64,000 bases of DNA from assembly GCA_023105745.1 (NCBI GenBank), contig JALGQZ010000005.1, positions 930,001-994,000 of the forward strand, written 5' to 3'. Below, piece by piece: positions 49,301 to 61,395 of this stretch. The notes beneath the pieces were generated by a model. That model was not told where the DNA came from. It ran no database searches and worked only from the letters and a program-made list of their open reading frames with translations. The DNA comes from Austropuccinia psidii (Eukaryota; Basidiomycota; Pucciniomycetes; Pucciniales; Sphaerophragmiaceae). Made by a program: the position numbers and the translations under genes. Positions within the stretch are counted from its first letter, which is position 1. The number at the start of each line of letters is the position of its first letter.

Positions 49301-51815
49301 TATCTCCAATTGTGAAATATCTGTCTTTATGGTTATTTATATCAATACCATAAATATTCAAGTAATCATTTCCAAGAATGATATGCTGAGATGTACAATT
49401 ATCCATTACTACAATCTCAGTTTTCATTCTTATACTTCCTGCTGGATGTGGGAATACAATATTAGTATCCAATATGCCCAAGGGGTACATATTGTTACTG
49501 GCACTACTGAACTGTACACCTTCTATTGGTAATAGATGGTTTTTCCATTCAGGAAGTATAATTTGGAGATAATCCTTGCCAATACAAGTGCAAAATGCCC
49601 CTGTATCCAGATTTACTTTGGCTTCAATATCACCCATTAGAACTGATGTGATACAGGATGCTCCAGCAGTATAACCCTTTCCTCTAGCAGGTTTTGTTTT
49701 ACACATTCTGGCATCTTGGATATTGATCAGGTTGTAGCAATCCTCACTGTACTGTGGCAAGTGGGTATGGACTTCTGTGACCTCAAAGAAAGCTGAAATG
49801 TTTTCAATGGGATAGTCCTCTACTGGTGTATCTTCAGAGACTGCAGAATCTTGATCAGACTCTTCTTTCTCTTCAGTACACTGAATGTCTTCAATGATTT
49901 GAACTTCATTGATCTTTGTCTTCTTAGGGCAAGTGTTGGCTAAATGTGAAGTACTTCCACATTTATGACACTTCAAGACAGGTCTTTCTGGTCTTCTTTC
50001 CTCTCTAGGAATCTTTGAGACTATTTTGGACTCTATTGGGTTTCTAACCCAAGTTTTACCAATTCTTGTTCTGGTAATGATATCTTCCATAGCATTAATG
50101 TAGTCCTCTGTTGAACAGGGTTCCACACATCTGCTTTTGATAGCATGTTCCAGTTCTCCTCCACACTTTCTTAATATTTTCATATTAATCATAGTGTCAG
50201 ACATATCTGGGTGTAAAGCAGATAATCTGTCTTTTTGTTTGAAGAACCAAGTAAGTGGTTTGTCTTTTTCTGAGTTAAAAATGGCACTTTCAAAAGCATT
50301 CTCCATTTTAAACCTCCAAGAATTATTGGCCCATTTGGTAATCACTTCAGATTTCCACCAAGACCAGTCATGTCTTCCATGATCCATTCTCATCTTGTAA
50401 TACCATTTCTTTGCAGTCTTGGTAAACAAACAATGTAATTTTCCTACTATGATTTCATCAGGTATATTAAAGTCTTCTTGCAACATATCAATAGTCCTGA
50501 TGAATTCAATATGGTTGTATTCTCCTTCACCAGAGAATGTTGGCCATTCTTCTAATTTGGGAATATCCTTTGCAGAAATAACATTCTCTCCTAAGAATGG
50601 AGTCAAACTTTCTTTGACAGAAAGTTTTTCTTCAGTCAAAGGTGTAGAATGTCTTGGCATATGTGGTTCATGATTCTTATGAATTTGCTCCACACTTGCA
50701 ATTATTTCATTCTTCAATTTCTGCCTTTCACTGTCACTTTTTGCTAAATGTATAGCAAATTGATTGGTGTTCTTAACTATTTGTAAGACATGGTCTTCAA
50801 GAGTTTTAAGTCTATCATTTACTTTAAAGATGGAAAGATCCTCTGTGTCATTATTTTGACATTGGTTCTCAATTCTTTCACAAGCATTGCTAATTGACTC
50901 AAGGGTGACAGTTGTCAATTTATGCCAATCAGAATGTTGCTTGTCATTTTTCTTTAAATCATTGATGTCTAATGTAATTTGCTTCAACTTTGACTCAAGT
51001 TTGCCAATTTCTACACTAATACTTCTATGTACATCATTTATTTGCATGGAAAAGTCCTGTTCATCCTTTCCTGCTCTTTGGCTGTGAATTCCATAAGAGT
51101 TCTGGCCATATTGAAGACACTGTCCACGGCTGAAGGCTCCAATCTGGGGATCCTGTACCCTTGTGGGTAAGGTCTGTGCCAATTGGCTTTGCCTTTGCCC
51201 TTGCCTTGATGGTTCTTGGGACCTCTCTGTTTCTTTTGAGGTCCTTTGGGCTTGTCCTTGGATGCTTCTGGAGCTGGTTTGGAGCTGGTAGATGCCACTG
51301 GTGCCTCTGTCTCCAAGGTTGGAGTCATTTCCAATTCTTTCTTCTGGTCTATGGATGAAAGACTCTGGTTCTTCAACCAATTCTTTATCTTTTTGACCTT
51401 GTCTTTGCAAGACAGGGGGCTCCAACCTCCTAAGAGTTCTATGGTCTTCTCCTGACCCAGAAAGCTCTTGATGTGTAAGTAGGAGTTCATGGCCCCCTGC
51501 CAAAGGCTTGGGCAGATTTCCCACTCCTCTTCTTTGGCTGCTCTGAACCAATTTTTGTACTGGCTCTGATATATTTCTATTGCTGCCACTTGAAAATGGT
51601 TCAGCCCTGGAAATATTATCATAAATTAGTTCAGGCTCAGAATTCACGTCAAAATCTGTTGGTACAGACCTTGGGGAATGGGGGGCAACTCTGGCATCCT
51701 CCAGATGTGCCTTTCTTGTGGAAGATTTGGCACTTCTGGATTTGGTCTTGCCTCTTCCTTGTCCACATCCATCTGGTTGGACTGAATAGTTGCTTCTATT
51801 TCTGGTATGCACCAT
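46290..51815 (-). CDS. E2 Gag-Pol polyprotein, 1841 residues
   Basis: A single open frame from the first ATG at 51815 (inside intron 1 of the overlapping gene). Order: disordered Gln/Arg-rich N-terminus (overlapped by the accessory ORF), coiled-coil-like stretch, Gag capsid domain ([15 protein letters not shown], near 50540), zinc knuckle [14 protein letters not shown] (about 49930-49971), protease NLDTGAFC (about 49600), RT with YIDD at 48555-48566, RNase H ([19 protein letters not shown]), integrase zinc region with CDRCQKANR, then core Asp in MDWVTAL, Asp in ISDRDPKF and Glu in DGLAERM with 35 residues between the last two. No frameshift separates Gag and Pol. The C-terminus is shifted before the chromodomain-like tail. 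Catalytic motifs all look intact. Confidence 0.93.
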   Translation of the reverse strand: MVHTRNRSNYSVQPDGCGQGRGKTKSRSAKSSTRKAHLEDARVAPHSPRSVPTDFDVNSEPELIYDNISRAEPFSSGSNRNISEPVQKLVQSSQRRGVGNLPKPLAGGHELLLTHQELSGSGEDHRTLRRLEPPVLQRQGQKDKELVEEPESFIHRPEERIGNDSNLGDRGTSGIYQLQTSSRSIQGQAQRTSKETERSQEPSRQGQRQSQLAQTLPTRVQDPQIGAFSRGQCLQYGQNSYGIHSQRAGKDEQDFSMQINDVHRSISVEIGKLESKLKQITLDINDLKKNDKQHSDWHKLTTVTLESISNACERIENQCQNNDTEDLSIFKVNDRLKTLEDHVLQIVKNTNQFAIHLAKSDSERQKLKNEIIASVEQIHKNHEPHMPRHSTPLTEEKLSVKESLTPFLGENVISAKDIPKLEEWPTFSGEGEYNHIEFIRTIDMLQEDFNIPDEIIVGKLHCLFTKTAKKWYYKMRMDHGRHDWSWWKSEVITKWANNSWRFKMENAFESAIFNSEKDKPLTWFFKQKDRLSALHPDMSDTMINMKILRKCGGELEHAIKSRCVEPCSTEDYINAMEDIITRTRIGKTWVRNPIESKIVSKIPREERRPERPVLKCHKCGSTSHLANTCPKKTKINEVQIIEDIQCTEEKEESDQDSAVSEDTPVEDYPIENISAFFEVTEVHTHLPQYSEDCYNLINIQDARMCKTKPARGKGYTAGASCITSVLMGDIEAKVNLDTGAFCTCIGKDYLQIILPEWKNHLLPIEGVQFSSASNNMYPLGILDTNIVFPHPAGSIRMKTEIVVMDNCTSQHIILGNDYLNIYGIDINNHKDRYFTIGDNKRQKFAFSNMPKQISVVSSVKDTYKEEFVSKQLVEAQINPSLSPKMRNELIDVLYTYNNAFASDNEPLGTIRGHEIDITLNIDRPYPPVLRRPAYPASPRAREALEKHIQELIQLGVLRKVGHNEEVEVTTPVIIAWHNDKSRMVGDFRALNTYTVPDRYPIPRIQETLTQLSKAKYITSMDALKGFHQNVLTPKARKLLRIITHCGIYEYLRMPFGIKNAPSHYQRMMNTIFPTELSEGWLIIYIDDIIICSDSWSLHLERLARVLHKVAEVNMKISLKKCNFGFEELKALGHVVSGLSLGIDKNKVAAVLLKPIPQNKKEMMSFLGFASYYRQHLKDFAILAKSLYRICDQQTVFEMTQERIKAYEKIKKALTEAPLLLMPDWNIPFKLYIDACGDGLGAALHQVQIIDDKPTEGPVCYISRQIKPTEARYGASQMECLCLVWALEKLHYYLDGSVFEVITDCNAVKSLLNMKTPNRHMLRWQIAIQEYRGNMTIVHKAGNIHKNADGLSRWALANTPDNPAYVPLEAEPQIPIEGINITDIGTEFFEEVRESYKQDKNCHILTSLLDKDCKDTSLVNTLDEVWKNSYSEGRFHLFDGIIYHRTKHSCVMTLCSRLLINTILHGCHDSIYSGHLSEDRTLEKVKNCAWWPSWRKETIEYCHTCDRCQKANRSTGKKFGLMIHIQEPKSPWEVVHMDWVTALPPSGDKSYNAFLVIVDRYSKTPIFLPCHKDDTAMDTALLLWSRVISHTGLFKNIISDRDPKFTSALWTNLHRLFGTKLSFSTAYHPQTDGLAERMIQTLEDMIRRFCAYGLEFKDSDGFTHDWCTLIPALELAYKTSVHSSTGQTPAMLEKGWNPRLPTDTLRKDLIDIHPTASSFKLMLDKVKHHAKQSMDDAFDYAKQKWDKSHKVPDFKVGDLVLVSTLNFNNIKGPKKLKDSYVGPFVIVALHGTNAVQVELSGELENKHPTFPVSLIKPYQPADKELFPLKEPNSFNCAPCGTE

Positions 51816-52025
51816 TTTCACGTCAATTTAAAGATAAAAGGTGAAAATATAAGATAAAATACACACCTTTTGGGGGTAATTTAGCTTTTTCTGAGTTGAA
51901 TAAGGTGCCTCTTTTAGCAATCTGCACCTCAATACTGTCTTCAGATTCTGCTTCTGAAGATTCTGGACTAGTGATATATCTTTTACTGAGTCTGTTGCCA
52001 GCTGCACAGTATTTGATTAAAGACA
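51038..52025 (-). CDS. E2 spliced accessory ORF overlapping gag (286 codons predicted)
   Basis: Exons 52025-51867, 51801-51670 and 51606-51038, with introns 51802-51866 (65 nt, contains the Gag ATG) and 51607-51669 (63 nt). 860 nt plus one base from the upstream donor gives a whole number of codons with no stop. The upstream donor ACCAACAA|GTAAGT (52940/52939, in the 5' LTR) joined to the acceptor TTTTAG|TG at 52026/52025 would create ATG. The product is identical in layout to that of E1: helical N-terminal part, GGWSP, a Lys/Gly-rich basic region (GKGKGKANW) and a MARTLMEF end. No known family recognised. An RNA-binding or regulatory role would be a guess. Confidence 0.62.
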
Positions 52026-52396
52026 CTAAAAGAAATTATAAAAGAGAAAAAATTATTTTTTATACTTTTTAAAATATTTTTTAAAGATTTTTTATAAGTT
52101 TTATATTTTTTAATATTAAAAAATTATTCTTTTTAAAGAAAAAAAATTAAAATTTAAGATTTTGAATGAAAATTAATTCAGAGTAACTCAAAGAATAATT
52201 TTATAAGTTTTTGGATGTGAAAAAGCCACGTGTAAAAACAATATAAAATTAAACCAAATTCCTCAATGAAAAAGATTTTAAAACAATTTCAAAAATAAAA
52301 ATATTTTAACTCCAAATTGAAAGAAAAAAAAATTAATTAAATTAATATATTTTAGAGCTTAAAAATATATTAATTAAGGGTACAAGGTTCAAAAAA
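52026..52396 (-). other. E2 untranslated leader
   Basis: AT-rich, about 370 nt, same layout as E1's leader. Pyrimidine-rich 3' splice site at its end; nothing else seen. Confidence 0.55.
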
Positions 52397-52414
52397 CACG
52401 GCCAGGCCCCCAAA
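52397..52414 (-). other. PBS-like site of E2
   Basis: The shared 18-mer next to the 5' LTR. Confidence 0.6.
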
Positions 52415-54336
52415 TGTAAGATGTGACTATGAAACTGATGATAATATTACTATTAATCAACAGTACTATGTCTGTTCTTATGAAATATAATAATAAAATA
52501 TTATTATAACCACAATTAAATAATTAAAAATTATTTCTTTCACGTGTTAAGCACTACTAGTGATTTTAACAGTGAGCAAGTAATTGTCTACAAGAATCAA
52601 TTACAAGAAGAATTTAATAATAAAAACTTCTTTATTAAAATAATAAAATTATTTTAATATATAATTATCTTTTGCAAGAATAATTATAAAGATAATTCTT
52701 GAAGAAAACTATTACTAGAAAAAAACTTTAAGAATTAAAGATAAATGACTCACTAATACTCCAAAGAACTTATTGAAAGATAAGAGTAGAGAAATTTGAC
52801 GTAGAATTGTGGATTTAAGGGATCAAGATGATTTATAACAGTATTTCAACAATATATAGTTGGATTCTATGATTTCACGTCTTTCTGATTGATTCTGAAA
52901 GATTTAAAACACTTAAGAATAGCTTGAACTAATACTTACTTGTTGGTAATAATGGTTTAATAAATTTATATGATGATGATACGGAAAAAACAGCAAGAAG
53001 AGGCTTCTTTTAAGTCAATAACAGCTCACAGAGGCGTGCTATGGAGCAAACTGAAAAACCAGTGAGTGAGAAAACAATAAACCTTTTTGGATTATTGATT
53101 GCATCATCTGTTGTCATGTAAGATTATCATAATTACTTAATTGATGCTTTTACGTGACTACCAACCCCAATATGGTTAAGAATAAAAGGAGTAACACTTG
53201 TAAATCTTCTTTTATTCTAAAATAATCATTGATTTCTCAAAGTTATCAATGTTATTGCCAATTTCATCACAGGTTGTAATTACTGTGAATTTTTGAAGAT
53301 TCAGTGTTTCACGTAGAATATCCAAAAATGGACTGTAAGTAAAACTTTTAATTTTACTAGTAAAACTGTAATTCCTTTTGGTTGTACCATAGATAATACA
53401 GTTCTCCTTTAGTCCTGAAAGTTTCAGAAAGATTCATTAAGAATTGTATTTTTAATGAATTTTTGAAGGTTTTACCTCATTTCTACGTAGAATTGCAAAT
53501 AGCAGTGTTTTGCTGGTTGCTATGAGGTAAATCAATGAATATGGGTCCCAAAAGGGTTTTAATTACTCTTTTGGGGTTTATCCATGGAAAGTCATTAGTA
53601 ATTGACATGGTTACAGGAGTGTAAGTAGCTCATTACCTCCTTGGCACGTCAAAATAGCAGGTTATTTGCTATTTTCTGATGTTTTACAGTAGTTGTAACT
53701 TGGTAACCAAGTTCCCAAAGAGTTTTAGTTTACCAATTGGGCCAAGATGAGCCATGGATCCATGCTCTGGAGCTATCCACGCCTCTGAGGCCTCAGAAGT
53801 TGGGTACCCTGGCTCTCTTTGATGTCTTTTGTCCCCCTTGCCCAATTTTTACGTCAAAATAGTAATTTAAGCTTAAAGTGAGATATCCACTATGGGTGTA
53901 CCAAAAGTCCATGTAAGAATACCATGATATTAAGTGCTCAAAACATGCATAACACTATTCTTAGTGTATATGTAACATGGGATTTCTCACTTTCCTATTA
54001 TTTTGGCTAAAAATCAAGAAAAACAAAAATTTTCACGGATCTTTTATGTGGTATTAATGATGTGGTATTGAAGTATTTTCCATTTTACCACCTCAAATAC
54101 TTAAATTGAGCTTATTCACTCTATGGAGCTACCCTAGGTGAATTTTTGTGTAGAATCCAAATCTGGTCTTAAATCCATGGATTTACTTACTCAATAAAAA
54201 GTTATTCATCTTTTCTGAAATTGAAAATGATGAATTTTGGATATATGCATGACTTATGAGTTTTGCATAATTCAAAATTTCTTTTTAAGATAATTGTGGC
54301 CTATTTGGGTATGTAAAATATACCTCAAGGCTCACA
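52415..54336 (-). repeat. E2 right LTR (5' LTR)
   Basis: 1,922 bp, TGTAAGATGTGAC...AAGGCTCACA. Holds the candidate splice donor at 52940/52939. Confidence 0.95.
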
Positions 54337-55519
54337 GTAAAACTGTTTTTGACAGTTTACTACGTAGGTTATTCAAGAGCAGGATGAGGAGAGGATTTTG
54401 GCTGTGAAAAGCCCTCCTTTTATCCTGAAATTGGGGTGGAAAGGCTGCTAGACCTTTCCACGTAGAGGAAGTGAAGATTTTTCACTCTCTATGACAGGCT
54501 TGTGGTTTTCAAACAGCCTGTATACCCTGTATTGGGCTCAGATGTGGTTTTGAAACCACATCTGGGCAGTTTTCACCAATACAGGGTGAAAATTTTCATC
54601 TGGGGACCTCACAGCCTGATTCTGACGTGTATGACGCGTAGAATGCTGTACAGAAGCTGTATGGGACCCCAGTATTGACTGACATATGAGGTATTGAAGT
54701 AAAAACATGCTTCTTTGTCTATTTGACACCTCATATCCATGATTATGGGTTGTTATCCCATGGTAAGGCTGTATATGACAGCAGGTGGGATTTTGACCTT
54801 AAAATGGTCATAACTCTGTCAGTTTTTGAGATATCAAGCTCAACGTTAGTTCATTGAATATCTCTATATGAGCTCTACACAATGGTACCCAACTTGACAT
54901 GGTTATCATTAAATATGACAAAGTTATCCCATGTACAAGTATTTTTGTAGATTGGCGTGGTTTGGGCAAAAAGCTGTATTGAGCTTGTTTGGCCAATAAC
55001 TTCTGTTGTAGTTAGGTTATGAGGAAATGGATGGCACCATCAGATAGCCCTGATTGTGCTCTTTCCAAAAAGACCCCACTTTAAGTATCTCACACTAAAA
55101 CTGCAAAAGTTAGATGAGAGGTGAATGTTTTGTTCACCCTTATTTGGTCTGAATTTGACCATAACTCAAGTAATACTGGTGCTAGCTCAGTTTGGCTAGT
55201 ACCATTGGATAGCCCTGGCTTAGAGCTTCATTTTGAGTACCCATTTGATGGGGTTAAGCCTCTCCTTCTAGATTTTAGATGAGAGGTGAAAATTAAGGTT
55301 TATGCTCAGCAATGACTTTGAGCAGGAATAACTTTGTTATTTCTTGTCCTATGGTGATGGGACTTATATTTTAAGGAAGAGGTGAGTTTCCTCTTTCTTT
55401 TGATACCTTTTGAGCTAATTTGGCTCAGTTCCATATTTTGGTGGTATTTTGGCTATACCATTGGTTTATGGTATTTTGGCTGTCATGCTTGTGCCCTGGT
55501 TTTGAGTCACAGGCTGACA

Positions 55520-55533
55520 TACCCTCCCTCTAA
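55520..55533 (-). other. Polypurine tract of D
   Basis: taccctccctctaa beside the 3' LTR; purine-rich on the minus strand, as in A. Confidence 0.6.
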
Positions 55534-55543
55534 AAAAGGCTCA

Positions 55544-58500
55544 TCATTGATGAGACTGTTCAGTCCTCCTAGAGGCCCTGAATCTCCTTAGATGAAGGTT
55601 CCCATCTGCTATGGCATCTTCTGCCAACCATTTGTCTTTGTCAGCTGTCTGGTTCTTGAATCTGACTAGATATTGTCTCTGATCCTTCCCATTAAGTCTG
55701 ATTTTTCTGGCCCTGATGATTTTACTCACAGGTCCAGGGGAGTCTTCCACTTCCACTATTTCTGGTGGAGTGATGTCCCTCTTCCTGGAGGGGAATTTAT
55801 CCTCCTCTGTTTGGAAGTATGGTTTGACCAGGCTCACTGGAAAGACTGGGTGTTTCCTAGAAAACTCCTCAGTGAGCTTGACCTCTACTGCATTCTTCCC
55901 TATCAACTTAATGATAGTGAAGGGCCCTACAAATGAGTCTCTCATTTTCTTAGGTCCTTTTAGATTGTTAAAGTTCAGTGTAGACACTAGCACCTGGTCC
56001 CCTTCCTTGAAGTCAGGTTCCATATGTGATTTGTCCCACCTTTGCTTATTATACTCTTTGGCCTCAGCTATGCATTTGGCAGCAGTATCACAGGCTTTCT
56101 TCCACATATCATGGAAGTCTTTGGCTGTGGGGTGGATGGTCAGAAGATTTTTCTTCAAGTGATCCACAGGTAACAGGGGATTCCACCCTTTCTCTACCAG
56201 AGCAGGTGTTTTTCCTGTGGTAGAGTGCTGGCTTGTATTACAAGCCAGTTGGACTGCTGGTAAGAGGGTGACCCAATCATGGGTATATCCCTCATGGTCC
56301 TTGTATTCCATGCCATAGGCACAGAACCTCCTGACGATGTCCTCCATTGTTTGGATCATCCTCTCAGCTAGGCCATCTGTTTGTGGATGGTAAGCTGTGG
56401 AAAAAGCAAGCTTGGTGCCTAGCATGTCATATAAATTGGTCCAAAATTCAGATGTGAATTTTGGGTCCCTGTCACTAATTATGATCTTAGGGACTCCACA
56501 GGTGGATATGATGTTATTCCAAAATAACAGAGCAGTGTCCATGGCTGTGTCCTCTTTATGGCATGGTAGACATCTCATGCTCTTGCTGAACCTATCAACT
56601 ATGATTAGGCAGGCATTGTAGTTTTTTTCGCCTCCTGGGACAAGTCCTGTGACCCAGTCCATGTTGATGGTTTCCCATGGGTGTTTGGGTTCTTCTATGT
56701 GTTGAAGCAACCCATATTTTTTCCCATGTTTTCTATTTGCCTTTTGGCATCTTTCACAAGTGTTGATGTATTCACTCAACTCTTGCTCCAACTTGGGCCA
56801 CCAAGCTGTGCTTGCTACCCTCTCTTTAGTCCTGTCCTCACTCATGTGTCCCATGTAGGGGCAGTCATGGCATTCCTGCAGGATTAAAGAGATGTGGTCT
56901 CTGTCTATCACTGTGAGTGCACTGGTGTGCTTTTCTGTGTGATAAATCAGGCCATCTATAAGGAAGAATTTATTGTCCTTATAGGCCCTCAACCAGGGTT
57001 CCTCCAGCTGGGTTTCCAGTTCTGGGCTCCTGTATTTTTGTTGAAGGAGTTGGAGTAGTATGCTACACTGTTTGTGTTTAGCATAAGATTTCAGTACTGC
57101 ATTGAAAAATTCATTGTGCAATTCTGAGGAACTTATTCCCAGTATGGGGGTTTCTGTCCCTTCTGAATCAGTGTTTCCACTGTCAAGGGTACCACTCCCT
57201 GGTGCCCATTCAGAGAATCTGAAGTTCTTTTTCCTATTTATTTCCATAAAATGGATAGGAATTTTTGCGGCAACTTCAGGGTCATAAGCTGGATTGCTTT
57301 TGACATTGTCCAGTGGCCATCTGCTAAGGCCATCTGCATTGGTATGGTTTTTACCTTCCTTGTATATGATGGTCATGTTCCCTCTATACTCCTGGATGGC
57401 TATTTGCCATCTGAGCATGTTTCTATTAGTAGTCTTCATGTTAGTAAAGACTTCAAGGCTGTGCAGTCTGTGTAAACTTCAAAGACTGCACCCTCCAAAT
57501 GATAATGGAGTTTTTCTAGAGCATAGACTAGACATAGACATTCTGTCTGGGTGACCCATACCTGGCTTCTGAATCTTTAAGCTGCCTGAAGATGTAACAT
57601 ATTACACCTTCTCTTGGTTCACCATCCACAATTTGTCTTTGGTGAAGGGCTGCTCCCAAGCCTTGGCTGCATGCTGCATCTATATATAACTTGAATGGTA
57701 GTTCAAAGTCAGGCAAGATGAGCACAGGTGCATTTGTGAGTTCATATTTGATCCTCTCATATGCATCCCTCCTTTCCTTGGTTATTTCAAAAACTACATC
57801 TTTTGAGCATAACTTGTATAAACTACTAGTTATGTGAGCAACGTTTTTGATGTGGTTTCTATAGTAGCTAGCAAATCCAAGGAAAGATTGCATCTCTTTG
57901 ATGTTCTTTGGTACTGGCTTTTGCATTACTGCTGCTACTTTGTTCTGGTCAATTGCCAGACCAAGGCCTGAGACTTTGTGTCCTAGAGCTAGTAGCTCTT
58001 GTTGGCCAAAATTACACTTTTTAAGTGAAATTTTCAGAATGATGGGTGTACATTTACTTAGCACTCTGTCTATGTATTGTACATGGTCTTCCCATGTCTC
58101 TGAGTATATAATGATATCATCAATATACACTACCATCCAGCCTTCCATTATTTCTTCTCGAAATATTGTGTCCATCATCCTTTGGAAGTGGGCTGGTGCA
58201 TTCTTGATGCCAAATGGCATCCTGGTGTACTCATATATGCCCATATGGCATATTATTCTGAGCAACTTCATGGAGTTTGGTTTAACTCCATTTTGGTGGA
58301 AGCCTTTCATACAATCCATCTTGGTTATGTATTTGGCTTTGGCTAGCTTATCCAAGGCATGAGGTATCCTTGGTATAGGGTACCTGTCTGCTTTTGTGTA
58401 GTTATTCAGGGCTCTGAAATCTCCACACAATCTAGACTTGCCATCATGCCAGGTGATCAGGACAGGAGTGGTGATTTCCACTATCTCATTATGTCCAATC

Positions 58501-59536
58501 TTCCTAATGACATCCATGTCCAGGAGTTCATTGATATGTTTCTCAATCTCTTTCCTGGTCTCCAGACTTGCTGGGTAAGGAGGTCTCCTTAACATGGGTG
58601 GATAAGGCCTTTCTACATCCAGATATAGTTCTATATCATGGCCTTTGATCTTGCCTAATGGTTCTTCACCAATGGCAAATGCTGGTCTATTCTTCCTCAG
58701 CATCTTCAGTAAACTTAGCTTTTGTTTACTGGTGAGGGTAGTGCTAAACTGTCCCTCTCTGAATTCTTTCAGATGTTCTTCCAGTGGGTCCTGAGAAGAT
58801 ATCTGGTATATGTCAAGAGAAAATTTCTTTTCCTTGTTAGTACCAATGGTAATATGCCTATTTTTACTATTGTAAATATCTATGCCATACATCCTCTGGT
58901 AATCTGTTCCCAGTAAAAACCCTTGGATGTGGGCATCTTCAAGCACTACAAACTCTGGGTTGAGTCTGATATTACCTTTTCTGTGGGGTATAATTATCTC
59001 TTTGATAATTTTCCCAATAGAGGTCATCTTTCCAGATGCACTCTTGAAGTTCTTTGCCCTGGTGGGCAAGAGTTCTTTCTCCCAGTTTGGGAAGTGGTTA
59101 TCCAGATATTTCTGGCCACTATGGAGCAGTGTGCTCCACTGTCAATTATCAGTGGGTGCTGAGCATTGTCAATACATACAGTCATTTTTGTGGCTGTTCC
59201 ATGTATATATGCCATTCCTTTGGTTGGTGTAACCAGGAATGTTTGTGCATCTTGTGTATGTTTACACAAGTTCTTTTTGGCAGTGTCTTGTGGCATGCCT
59301 GCTTCCAACTGTATATCCTGGATTTCTAGTGGGGTTTCCTCTTGGTATTCCACTAGAAATTCCTCTCTTGGGTCTTGATCCTCATCAGATGGTTCTCTAA
59401 TGGCATCCCCCATAGAATCTGATTCAGAATCCTCTGTTGGAGGTTCTTCTTCAGGGACTTTTTCTATAGCATAGACTTTCTTCTTTGCTTTTGGACATTG
59501 TTGGCATAGTGGTCTGTTGAACCACAATTGTGACAA
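55544..59536 (-). pseudogene. D pol: protease, RT, RNase H, integrase, chromodomain-like tail; frameshifted
   Basis: Open pieces 59536-59024 (protease LIIDSGAHCSIVA), 59069-57528 (RT with VVYIDDIIIYS, RNase H start) and 57439-55544 (RNase H end, integrase zinc region CERCQKANR, core [17 protein letters not shown] and DGLAERM, tail [16 protein letters not shown]). Frames shift near 59130, near 57535 and again before 57440, each by a single-base-size event. Catalytic motifs themselves look intact. The family differs from E and C mainly in Gag and in a longer linker before the integrase. Confidence 0.9.
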
Positions 59537-61395
59537 GAATTCTTCTTCTTTGCCACTTCTGCCACTCTTTCTCTGGGTTTGTCTTGAAACTCTACCCTGA
59601 AAAGTTGTTTCTCTTTGAAACTATTGCTCCTATATGGGGTGAATTTCCCTATATTAGTCCTTTTCCTTATGTCTTCTAAGGTATTGGCTATATCATCTAG
59701 AGTGCAATTTTGGTTGCATCTGCACTTTACTGCATGCTCTAGTTCTCCTGGCAGTTGTGTCAGAAGTTTATGATTCCTCATTTGAATGTTCATTTGAGGA
59801 TCAATGGCTTTAAGTCTTTTAGACTGTCTAAGACACCACTCATATGGATCTTTGTCCACAGAGTATTGGTCATTTTCAAATGACATGGTCTTTTGCCATA
59901 TCCAAGTTCCATTACTGTACTTTTGGATTATTTGACTCTTCCACCATGGCCAATTTCTTCTGCCATGGATTTCTTTCATTTCAGTGTACCATATACTTGC
60001 ATGACCTTTAAATGCAGTATTCAGTCTAGCAGTAATCCAGTAATCTGGTATGCTTGGTACATCAATGAAGAGTCCATCAATATAATCTATGAGTTCCATA
60101 TGATCATATTCTCCTGATCCAGAGAATTTGGGCCAGTTTGAGGCCTCAGGAAGCTGTTTCAAGTCTTCCTTCTCTGAATAAGACATGCCATCTCCATCCT
60201 GGTACTGTGATGGAGATCTTGCCTTATTCAACAACATGGCATCTGGTTTGATGTCATCTGGTTGATATGGATTCTCCATAGCTTGGCCTTGTGGTTGGGG
60301 CTTTAAGCTATGGTAGGCATCAAACAATTTGTTGATGTCTTGGTTCAGACACTCCCTGTCCCTGCTGCTATGGTGTTGTTCTTCAGAGACTTGATTCAGT
60401 CTCTTGTTGGTTTCTTCAGAGGCTTTGCTCAGTTGAGCATATCCTTCCTGAAGGTTTTTAACTATCTGCTCCAATGAGGCTTGAGTTTTTCTCATCCTCT
60501 CTTGGGCAGCTGAAAATTCTGCAGCCTGCTTTGCAGATTGCTCAGCATATTGGGACATTTGCAACCACAGTGTGTCACTGTTGATGTTGCTCTCAGATGT
60601 GATAATGTTATTTTCAGTCTGAGTGGGGGTAATGTTTCTATTACTAGGACTACTGATTCTAGAGTGGTTTACAACTACTTCTGGTTCTTGTGTACTTCTT
60701 TTACCAAATCTAACAGCTTCTGGATCATGGGGTCTGACTCTTTCCTCCTCTGGTTGAAGGAGGCTTTGTTCTTGCCCTTGTTGCCTTGTCTTCTCCTGGA
60801 AACTTCCTGGAATTGTGAAGAATGGTGACTCTTGGCCACTGATCTGCTGGTTTCTGAATGGTGTGAAGCCACTGGAGAGCTGATTTGGCTTGCTCCTTGT
60901 GAGCCTGAAGGAATCTGAGTAGGCCCTGTCTGGGTTAACTGTTCTTCTATAGCTTGGATAGTGGCTTGATTCTCCCTTATCCTCTGTGCCCTTGCCTCCA
61001 GGAGTCTGTGCTGCCTGGTAGGGTTCCAACCCTTGGTGATTACCATAAGGTCCTTGAAGTCTATCTCTTTGAGACAGATCTTCTGGCAACTTGATCCCAG
61101 TTCTGCCCAGTGAGTTGCTAGGTTGAACCTCTTGTTGTCCATGCTCCATTGAAAAAAATCTTTGAGGAGTTGGTGGATTTGAAGAACTTGATCCATATCC
61201 TTCCAGTCCTCTGGTTTGAGGTTTCTGTTGAATTGGAGTGTGAATGGCAAGGTTGATATTATCTCCCTCATTGTTTTGCCATCCACCACTGTGTCCAATG
61301 TGTCTTCTTTCAGGTATTCTGGTTCTAGACATTCCTGCTCTATCCTCTGGCTGGTTCCTTTGGAAGCCAAGGTCTCTGAGGTATGCAGGGGACAT
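59464..61395 (-). CDS. D Gag, 643 residues, shifted at the zinc knuckle
   Basis: ATG 61395 lies within the intron of the overlapping gene. The N-terminal third is Gln/Ser/Arg-rich and shares its DNA with the accessory ORF. A coiled coil follows (SAAQERMRKTQASLEQIVKN), then a capsid domain (NWPKFSGSGEYDHMEL, WPWWKSQIIQKYS) and the knuckle CHNCGSTDHYANN. At the last expected Cys the frame shifts; CPKAKKK continues in the next frame, which leads into protease. This could be decay or a programmed shift; in E the two are in one frame, which favours decay. Confidence 0.8.
   Translation of the reverse strand: MSPAYLRDLGFQRNQPEDRAGMSRTRIPERRHIGHSGGWQNNEGDNINLAIHTPIQQKPQTRGLEGYGSSSSNPPTPQRFFSMEHGQQEVQPSNSLGRTGIKLPEDLSQRDRLQGPYGNHQGLEPYQAAQTPGGKGTEDKGESSHYPSYRRTVNPDRAYSDSFRLTRSKPNQLSSGFTPFRNQQISGQESPFFTIPGSFQEKTRQQGQEQSLLQPEEERVRPHDPEAVRFGKRSTQEPEVVVNHSRISSPSNRNITPTQTENNIITSESNINSDTLWLQMSQYAEQSAKQAAEFSAAQERMRKTQASLEQIVKNLQEGYAQLSKASEETNKRLNQVSEEQHHSSRDRECLNQDINKLFDAYHSLKPQPQGQAMENPYQPDDIKPDAMLLNKARSPSQYQDGDGMSYSEKEDLKQLPEASNWPKFSGSGEYDHMELIDYIDGLFIDVPSIPDYWITARLNTAFKGHASIWYTEMKEIHGRRNWPWWKSQIIQKYSNGTWIWQKTMSFENDQYSVDKDPYEWCLRQSKRLKAIDPQMNIQMRNHKLLTQLPGELEHAVKCRCNQNCTLDDIANTLEDIRKRTNIGKFTPYRSNSFKEKQLFRVEFQDKPRERVAEVAKKKNSCHNCGSTDHYANNVQKQRRKSML

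Larger units (their letters stand above)
44048..54336 (-). mobile_element. E2: youngest-looking Ty3 retrotransposon, TSD gtaaa
   Basis: 10,289 bp, 1,922-bp LTRs that differ by eye at only about three sites, TSD gtaaa at 44043-44047 and 54337-54341. Nearly identical to E1. One terminal base of the left LTR is mutated (TATAAG instead of TGTAAG). The coding region is intact except for a 1-bp shift near the end of Pol. Confidence 0.96.
43786..55519 (-). repeat. D left LTR (3' LTR), interrupted by E2
   Basis: The LTR parts are 43786-44047 and 54342-55519. Joined, they are colinear with 62337-63777, where aagagtaaaactg reads through the E2 insertion point. Confidence 0.93.

Noticed and set aside
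54538..54729. 63-codon ORF in the alpha LTR, repeated at 62795-62986
   Set aside because: LTR duplication explains the recurrence; too short and without recognisable features.
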